A program made the translations under genes and the position numbers. This document shows positions 56,942 through 64,000 of a DNA stretch of 64,000 nt, piece after piece. Where the stretch lies: positions 992,001 through 1,056,000 of the forward strand of contig CM066924.1 in assembly GCA_033964015.1 (NCBI GenBank), in the 5' to 3' direction. Origin of the DNA: Scolanthus callimorphus. Taxonomy: Eukaryota; Cnidaria; Anthozoa; Actiniaria; Edwardsiidae. Below the pieces are notes generated by a model. That model saw only the letters and a list, made by a program, of their open reading frames with translations, did not search any database and had not been told where the DNA came from. Position 1 is the stretch's first letter. The number at the start of each line of letters is the position of its first letter.

Positions 56942-59900
56942 TTATAACTTTGATGCCACCTCGATAAACATGGCAGTATATGTAGCATATAATATTTCAC
57001 CATCAGAACTTTTCATCTCAGCAAAGACATAAATTTTTCTACCAGCAGTATGGTCCACTTTGCCTTGTAACAGCACTGTGCATGGTAGTGGCAGTGCTCT
57101 GCAGTCAAGAAAACAGAAAAATGTTAGCTAATGCACCAGTCAATTGACAGCCCCGCACCCCCCCATTCGCGCATTAGCGGGGTACTAGCGGGGCTTTCGT
57201 ACAGAATTCACACTACATTACTGCCCCGTTGGTCGGGAGATGCACTTTCTTTCACGGCTTCCACACAGTACATCGAGCGGGGAGTCACTCTCTTCCCCGG
57301 GACACAACACAACAGAAACCAGCCCGCTTTCCGGGCTGCTTCACCTCCATATGAACACCCCTTTACTTCACAAAAGACACGACAAATACAGATTTTTGTT
57401 ACTTGAATTACACGTATTAAATTTTAATCTACACAATCGGTGAAAGTAACTTACATGCAAGTAGAAAAATATGGTTTTATTACGCTTTGCGATTGGCTGC
57501 GGCTGCATTGAAAACTGGGCACCATTGACATGTGACAGGAGAGTAAAAATCCTTTGTGTTATCTTCTAAATTCATTGGGCAAGGAGCGCATTCACTCTTA
57601 ATTATTACCCTGGGGACGGTGCGTTCACCTCTCAGATTGTCCCCGCAAACCGAGGCGCTCACTGCCTTTCACTTGCCAAAAAGGTGAATGCCCGCTAATG
57701 CGCGAATGGGGGGTGGGGGGGGGGCTGTCAATTGACTGGTGCATAAAGACTATAAAGACATTAGTCAAAGATAGTGATGATCCAAGCATCTCTGTTTTGT
57801 AACTTCTGGCGAGTTATTTTGTATTTTTTGGACATGCTTGTCGGGAAAATGAATGCCAAGCTTTAGAATAACCCCTACGATATCATTAACAATCACAGAA
57901 AATGTGTCAAAATCATATTTTCCCAACACCTAGTCACCCCCTTTCTGAACTTATATCACACATTATCCTTTGTATAACGGCCCTTTTTTGTCGTGCAGTA
58001 AAACCTTTGCAATAGTCGCCCCCTTGTAAAATTCCTGGATCCGCCACTGTATCATTGTCAATGCATTGCCATTGCCATTGCCATTGCCTTGTCATTGTTA
58101 TTTTATTACATTCAAGAATACTTCACTTACGCTTTGAAAGTAATATTAAAATTTGCTGTTACACATAGACCAATACTTGTATTGCAGTTCACAGCAGAAG
58201 CAGTATCTAAAAGAGTTGCCATTGCCCCTCCATGGACATAGCTGAAATAGAAAAGACATGAAAGTTGAACATGCAAAATTGTAGCCTATTGACAAGAGGC
58301 AACAGATCAGATCGGGTCACTGGGGTTGCGTTCTCTGGGATCATGTTCTCTTGCCTTGCATGGCAACCAGACTATTTTTTTTAGAGCCAAGGGGCGTCCC
58401 TCTCGGCATATATGGCAGACCTAGTTATTAACTCGTGGGTTGCTATGGTAACCCCGAGTTGTAGGGGGACCCGATGTCACTCACTCCGGTGTAAACTTTT
58501 CTACATTAGCATAATTAGCATAATTGATTATTTGTTTAGTTATGTGTTCATTTTACCTACCCCTCCCTCGAATCATTCGCTTATCTTTTCGCTCCCCATC
58601 CACTTTGCTGTCGGTCACCCATCCAAATACTAACCCTGCCGGATCGTGCTTAACTTTAAAAGATTGACCGAGTCACGCGCTTACCAACTGCGCCACGGGG
58701 ACTTCGTGACGTAATCACTCAGGAAAAACTGATTTATATGTGTCAAACGTCCCATCGCAGGTTCTCTGTCTCATAATCTCTCACAAGTTCACTGTGTTTT
58801 GAAAGGCTTAAAATTAATCTTAAGTTGACTATGTACGAATTCGAACAATATTCGACCGATGTGTATGCTCTCATGACCGTGAGATACGAATCTCCGATGT
58901 GAATGCTCATGAACGTGAGATACGAATCTCCCAAACTTCGCCGGCAAACTTCAGGTTCACTCAGTTCACTGTCTCGCAAGTTAACTGTTCACTGGACTTA
59001 TATCTTCCCTAAAGCCGAAAATCACGACTTTTACTCATCGAACATTGTTGTTGTGATGCTAATGTCTTTGCCAATGAATCGTATCCCGTCAACGGTTTCA
59101 GTTCGCGGCTTGAAATTACTCTTACTACGAGACTCGTGTTTTAAAGTGCCGAGAATCTGCCAGCTGCCGCACTCTCGCCACTGCTAGACTGTTGTCACGC
59201 CGAAGGTTATAAAATATTTTTTGGAATCTTAGTAGTGGTTATGACTCATTATTATCACTACGCGCGGTACTCTGACAGGAATTAAGAAGCGATTCATCGC
59301 CAAATCACACCGGTGAGCAGAAACCTCAACAACAACAAGCTTAGTCTCATGTTCGAAGCGAAGGCGAACAAGTTGTTTACTAGAAAAAGAAAATATTCTG
59401 GAACCGAAACATAAACTCGCTATCAGTCTGGGAAACAAGTGAAACAGTACTTAATTCGACAACCACGGACAGAACACCGACGAAAAATGGAGGGCTCCGG
59501 AGATATTGGTTGGATTTATCTGTGTTTTTTTTGGTGTGCTTTCGTTTCGAGGACGGGAGGGATGGCGAGAGCTGACTAGAAGTAACTAAGCCTACAAAAA
59601 AGCAGTTAAAAAACATTTGCCATGTTTTCAATTGTATTGTCTTTTGGGATTCTTAATACCCTGCTAGCAGAGTAGATTTTTATGTGCTTTTAAAAGTTGT
59701 GATTCTTTTTGTTTCATGTATTAACCTAAGTTTGTAATTTCAACGGGCGAAATAATTGTGAACGATACGATTTTTTTGCCTTTATCTAAGCTTACAGTAT
59801 TCAATTAGGCTGGACGAACACTATCATGCTTGTATTATTTGGCCTTGTGTAGTGATAATAATGATAATAACATGACTTTTGTCGGGCATATAGTTGATTT

Positions 59901-62516
59901 GTGTCCCTCGTAGCATGCTACTCGGGCCCCAGACGTCCGCGGAGTCCAACCTTGAGGTTAACACATTTCTTCTTTTTCTTTTTTAAAATCCTTTAGATAA
60001 AAAAAAATGATGTTCTCGAGAACAATATTGAAATACTTTGAGGCCGGGTTTTTTTTTCACTTTCAAGGAAAAATCCAGCTTTCAAAATCGCGCCAAAAGT
60101 TGGGAGCACTGAAGCTCCAATTAGCTCATACATTTACTGTGGATTGAAAACGCCCGATTTTAATATTCAGCAATAATTAATTTTTAACTCTGCTGGATTC
60201 AAAATGTAAACATTGGAACTGGCTTATACCCGTCCGTTTCCACAGACAGAATGTTATTTTTCCCGGGGGGAGGGGGGTTCTCCCATGTTTTTGGGGCGGG
60301 GGTGCTCGTCGGGAACTTTGATTTTACCCCCAAAAGGTACCAACAAGACGATTTTTCCCTCGTAATTTTCTCTTGTATTTTTTGAGAGCGAAAATACGTC
60401 TGAATTCAGGCTTCAGACAAGCGTGATTTGCTAGAACGGACCCCTAACTGGTACCTATCTTTAAAAAATTGAAAGTTTTTAAATTTTACCCCTCAAAGGC
60501 ACTACGACGAGCACCCCCCGCCCCAAAAATATTGGAGTCCCCCCCCCCACCCCCTGGATTTTTTCCGGGAAATTTCATTTTTTTTTAATGAGCAACCCCA
60601 CCTATTCAATATGAGAGCCTTCCCCGCCCTGTCCTCTTCACTCTTCATTACCCACGAGTTGGCGATAGCTATAGCTTTGATTTTTAGAACGCTTTGCCGC
60701 TAAAATTGCAAAGCTTTTGTTTTACTAGCCAATCAAATGTTTAATCAGTAGCTTTACAGACGTAAGCGCTGATTTCTTAATGTTCTCTGCTATTGTTGTT
60801 CTAAAATATACGTGACCGCAGCGACATACCAATCTAAAAATAACTAGGTCTGTCAAAACGCCTTATCAATCACAGGAACGCCCCTACTTATGAGCCCCTT
60901 CTAGGCACCAACCGGCACATTACTCACCCTTTGGGCCCTTCACAGTATGGTCCAAATTGTACAACGCCTTGCACTTCCGCATCAGTCTTGTTGATAAACA
61001 AAGCATATTCAAACATCTTGCCTCTTTCTGATAAACATCTTGTAAATAATCTCCTTTCCCCTGTTTGAGGTTTTTCCTTGATTTTGACCCATTTTCCGTT
61101 ACTCTGGTCAGCCTCATGCTTGAGCTGGTTGTACAAATCAATAGATTGTTGAGTCCAAGTCTCATTTGGCTGGTACCAGTCCTCCTCTTCAACAACATCC
61201 TGATTGGACAAAAAGAGACAATATCCGCCATTTTATGGCAAATCCGCGCGGGCTGCCTGTGGTGTTCAAAACGTGTCTCAGGCCCCTCGGCGGGGGGCAA
61301 AGACAAAATGGCGACCAAGAGAAAGATGTTTCTCGAGTATCTGCAAGTTTTGGTAAATGTTCCTGCTTTTTTCGCTAAGATATGAGGATAAGTACTTACA
61401 GACCTTCCAAATAAGGTAAGGGGAATTTCCTAATAAGGAAGTTTTGCAACGTCGGCAAAACGACAGTTTTTGGCGAAATTTTCTTGATATGGTGGGATTC
61501 GGATTAACACAGCCTAGTCTCTGGAGTTCTGGGCGGGCGTCCTGTTGTAGAAGCGTGACGTCACACGAACGTGAGGTCACAGGTCAACATATCCACCTTC
61601 CTTGGATTACCTATAATGGGCAAGTGACTTTTGCGCTTCGATTACACTGCATTATTGATCATCCAAGACCTTGGTTATTTGACATGCGCAAGTACGTCCC
61701 GCATGGCTGTAGGTTGAAGTGATAGTCCACTTATCGAGCGCTCTTAAGGTTAAGGATTGGGGAACCTGTGGTTTCACACAGCGGGCAGCAAAAGCTGCAC
61801 ATGGTCAACTCTGGGACTAATTGGCACAATTTTTCATGATCTCGCCCTATCTCGCAGTTCTTGATGTTCTTAGTAAAGGCGAGCGACTTATCCCATCGAT
61901 GACGTCAAAGTTGACTTGTAGGCAGGCTGGAAAACTGCGTGCCGTCTCAAAGACGTAAAGCGGGAAAATTCAATTTGAATGAATAGTAAAACAATGCGTG
62001 TTTGACTCAATTTGCTTAGCTCTTACAATCTAGACAAATCTGCATGTTATAAATGTTCATATCCTATATGCCTATACCATTCTGACAAAGTTCTTGTTGC
62101 ATGGTCTGATCCGTTAATTAGGCAGTTTTATAGGCCTCCATGTATACCCAGTTCTATTGAGTAAAAAGCGTTTCAAAGTATATTTGGCGAGATAAATTTA
62201 GTCTTGCACATGACAACTGAAAACCAAGAATAGAGCAGATAGAGAGTAATGGAGTACTTACTTTGTCAGATAAATACGCTGATCCAGTAAACTTAACCTT
62301 TCTGGGGTCACTTGTCACAGAGTTCTCGCTTGCCTGGCCGGACAATCGGGCCAATCTAACTTGATTTAGTCCTAGATTCGTGCTTAACAGATGCACACCT
62401 AATCGAGAGAGCCTTCTGACTGAAGTTCTGTCAGCCATTCGCGTGTATGTTAAAAGTAAACTTGAACTTGGAAAATGTCTAGCGCCAAATCTATAAAAAC
62501 ACAAGGCAAAGCTCAT
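56942..62516 (-). CDS. THEM4/THEM5-like acyl-CoA thioesterase, copy B (4 exons)
   Basis: Exons 62516-62262, 61199-60928, 58241-58131 and 57098-56942; intron phases 0, 2, 2 exactly as in copy A, giving 264 residues. Exon 2 differs from copy A at only a handful of residues. The conserved joint is CEGPKG-YVHGGAMATLLDTA, then VTANFNITFKA, GKVDHTAGRKIYVFAEM and LYATYTAMFIEV. The leader MSFALCFYRFGARHFP is R-rich and lacks the KGEMT insert of copy A. The protein ends ASKL where copy A continues KEREKK, because the copy-A AAA codon is TAA here; the hotdog fold should be unaffected. Predicted role is the same: mitochondrial acyl-CoA hydrolysis. All splice sites are intact, so it is probably active. 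Exon 3 is the most divergent, which may affect acyl-chain preference (inference). Confidence 0.88.
57132..57743. mobile_element. 612-bp TGCACCAG-family MITE in intron 3 of thioesterase B
   Basis: The ends TGCACCAGTCAATTGACAGC and the complement are perfect for the first 18-22 bases, followed by inverted CCCCCCATTCGCGCATTAGC. TAA stands outside both ends (57129-57131 and 57744-57746). Its first 15 bases equal those of the 3.95-kb element at 22483, so the two are one family with different internal sequence. In thioesterase A the same place reads GTTAGCCAAAGA without insert. Confidence 0.85.
58500..58703 (-). mobile_element. SINE with tRNA A box fused to 5S rRNA control region
   Basis: Read on the minus strand: GAAGTCCCCGTGGCGCAGTT and GGTAAGCGCG form a tRNA-like 5' half with the A box TGGCGCAGTTGG (58695-58684). 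It runs directly into 5S rRNA-like sequence: AAGTTAAGCA (58656-58647), GGGTTAGTATTTGG, and the C box GGATGGGTGACCG (58624-58612). The tail near 58530-58503 has ATTATGCTA units, a plausible 3' repeat tail. Both parts are polymerase III promoter modules. It lies in intron 2 of thioesterase B and shares that gene's orientation. A functional tRNA or 5S gene is excluded because each is incomplete. Confidence 0.75.
58704..60250. other. Rest of intron 2 of thioesterase B, left part
   Basis: No exon supported. It contains a direct duplication GAACGTGAGATACGAATCTCC at about 58876-58898 and 58912-58934. The remainder is AT-rich and unremarkable. Confidence 0.35.
60258..60568. mobile_element. ~310-bp inverted-repeat MITE (CCCGGGGGGAGGGGGG type)
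   Basis: The left CCCGGGGGGAGGGGGG...TTTTTGGGGCGGGGGTGCTC pairs with the right GAGCACCCCCCGCCCCAAAAA...CCTGGATTTTTTCCGGG. The next inner pair is GATTTTACCCC / AAATTTTACCCC-type words. No coding capacity. Confidence 0.7.
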
Positions 62517-62774
62517 TTCTTCCGACAATGATGAACCTTACACGTCCTTAGGTATCAGTAATAGCGTTGTGCGAAGTTAGGGTAAATGCTTTCTCCTGCT
62601 TAGTTACTATGAGTCATTTTTCACGGGAATTTCGACTCAGTTTTAACATGTAGACGCCGCGGGGCGCCGCTCCTTTATCACGCGATATTGATTAATAATA
62701 TATAATATTTATCAGAAAATGGAATCCAGTATTGCATTCTGCGCACCCGTATTAGTAAAACTACAAAGTTTCAA

Positions 62775-62975
62775 AAGAATTACTTGAGAACTGGCTGAGA
62801 TATGAATTATCAAAACTTCGTATTCTGGCTTTATTTTTTTACAAAGCAATGTCTTGGGCAAATGCATCAAGTCGAGGCTGGACGTGCATCGATGCCCGTT
62901 TGCCCATCATTTATTGTAAAAACATATGCAAGAATACGAAGTTTTGAAAATTCATATCTCAGCCAGTATTCAAGC
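62775..62975. mobile_element. Foldback element upstream of thioesterase B
   Basis: ACTGGCTGAGATATGAATT and ATCAAAACTTCGTATTCT at the left pair with AGAATACGAAGTTTTGA and AATTCATATCTCAGCCAGT at the right. The right half recurs at about 53220-53268 in intron 1 of thioesterase A. Confidence 0.7.
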
Positions 62976-63065
62976 AAAATGCCCTGACAACTCACAACTT
63001 TACTATATTTAGGGGTTATGTGTGCATTTTCATCATAAAAACTGCATGTGCGTACAACTGCACTA

Positions 63066-63567
63066 CAGTCGAAGCTCTCGTAAGCGACCACCTCGGGAAC
63101 TGAAAATTGCGGTAAGCTGGTCGCTTACGAGAACGGCTCTCATAAGCGACCACCAAGCGGCTTCCTACTTGAGCAATAGGTGTTGGTCGCTTACGAGAGC
63201 TAATTAGTACTAAATCTAGAAAATATCATGTGATACTTATGCTTAAAATAGTTTGATTTATTTCCCGACTTTAATTAAGAATAGATAACCGCAAATATGT
63301 ACATAGAAAATTTATAGCATTTCACTGGTGCAGCTTGTATCAGTTTAGATATTTATGAGGTGATGACTGATGTTTTAAAGACAAAAAGTACTGTGGTCGC
63401 TTACGAGAGCTTAAAAACAATAGAAAATCTCTATTGGTGATTTGAAATTGTGGTCGCCTAACAGAGCTGGTCTCATCGATAAGGCGGTCGCTTACGAGAG
63501 CTTGAAATAACAGTGTTTATGTGACAACGGGGTTTCGGGAAAATGGTCGCACAGAGAGCTTCGACTT
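63066..63567. mobile_element. TA-flanked MITE, second copy (502 bp)
   Basis: Same family as 21708-22270 but inverted: it starts CAGTCGAAGCTCTCGTAAGC and ends GAGAGCTTCGACTT with TA on both sides (63064-63065 and 63568-63569). The body shares the GTCGCTTACGAGAGC words and the GATAACCGCAAATATGTACA segment. It is shorter by about 60 bp. Confidence 0.85.
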
Positions 63568-63569
63568 TA

Positions 63570-63917
63570 CGCGTAGAAAGACACACAGGCAGAAGGCGCC
63601 CTCCGTGTATAAGCACCTACCACCTTAAACACAATTACCTCAGTCTCTTTCAGTTTCGCGTGTTTGCAAAATGCCAGCACCACGTTCTACCCATGTTGAT
63701 TGTCTTATCAAAGAAAAAGAAATGTTATACATTCGAGCATGCTTGAAACCAGAGCTATGCACAAAGCGACTCTATCCGCGCTAGGGTGTTTGTGTAAAGT
63801 TCACAGTATGTAAATATGTATTAAGTTTAGTCTTTATTAAATTCACACTCTACAATTGTATGAAATTTATATTCACTCTTGATAATGGCATCTATAGACC
63901 GAATCGGCTAACGGTAA
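63570..63917. other. Unassigned region at window end
   Basis: No gene or distinct repeat seen. Confidence 0.3.
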
Positions 63918-64000
63918 CATCTTGTTGCCACCCAATGAACAGATACTAGGTGATGATTCCTTTTCGATGGTTACAATTGTCAATTTTTTCTCTCTCGAAC
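63918..64000 (-). mobile_element. Edge of a second copy of the minisatellite-associated element
   Basis: ATCTTGTTGCCACCCAAT then GTGATGATTCC and GGTTACAATTGTCAA are the reverse complement of pieces at 19684-19702 and 19277-19315, with about 370 bp between them deleted. The copy runs off the window exactly where the minisatellite begins in the other copy. Confidence 0.65.

Noticed and set aside
58600..58703. Functional tRNA or 5S rRNA gene
   Set aside because: Only half of each is present (no tRNA B box or acceptor closure, no 5' half of 5S), so it is a SINE.
59380..59631. 83-codon minus-strand frame with hydrophobic start
   Set aside because: It could be read as a signal peptide, but composition is low-complexity and no homology or splice pattern is apparent; it lies inside intron 2 of thioesterase B.

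Overview
The window is from an animal nuclear genome. The evidence is AT-rich intron/intergenic sequence, spliced genes with GT/AG junctions, and dense short non-autonomous transposons. The single-exon FoxB gene, the BH3-only gene and the style of palindromic repeats suggest an anthozoan cnidarian, most likely a stony coral. That taxonomic call is inference; nothing in the window proves the species.

Layout. 1-16 kb holds one single-exon forkhead gene (FoxB, 3595-4398, +) in a long gene-poor, repeat-poor landscape. 16-31 kb is a repeat-dominated block: two foldback MITEs, two minisatellites, a foldback palindrome, and a 3.95-kb terminal-inverted-repeat (TIR) element with TAA target duplications that carries a 13-unit, 114-bp satellite array. 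The 3.95-kb element sits in a host repeat that also carries a TA-flanked MITE. Next to it is a decayed gene fragment resembling the RAG1 N-terminal zinc-finger (N-RAG) family. 31-40 kb is mostly unannotatable, with hairpins and, at 38.4-39.2 kb, a second copy of the host repeat that is empty at both insertion sites. 40.8-46.2 kb contains a probable BH3-only apoptosis gene (coding exon 45250-45477) with a candidate promoter and first exon about 4 kb upstream; its long intron is full of hairpins, a local tandem duplication and a Penelope-like insertion. 47.8-62.5 kb contains two tandem, minus-strand, four-exon paralogues of a THEM4/THEM5-like hotdog acyl-CoA thioesterase, with identical intron phases. 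Their introns have been colonised independently by transposons, including a large element studded with a 13-bp motif and a SINE fusing a tRNA A-box to a 5S rRNA control region. 63-64 kb holds a second copy of the TA-flanked MITE and the edge of a second copy of the element beside the minisatellite.

The four genes have unrelated roles (transcription factor, apoptosis trigger, two lipid enzymes), and nothing indicates a joint system. The most informative content is the mobile-DNA archaeology. Several insertions can be proved within the window because a paralogous empty site is also present.
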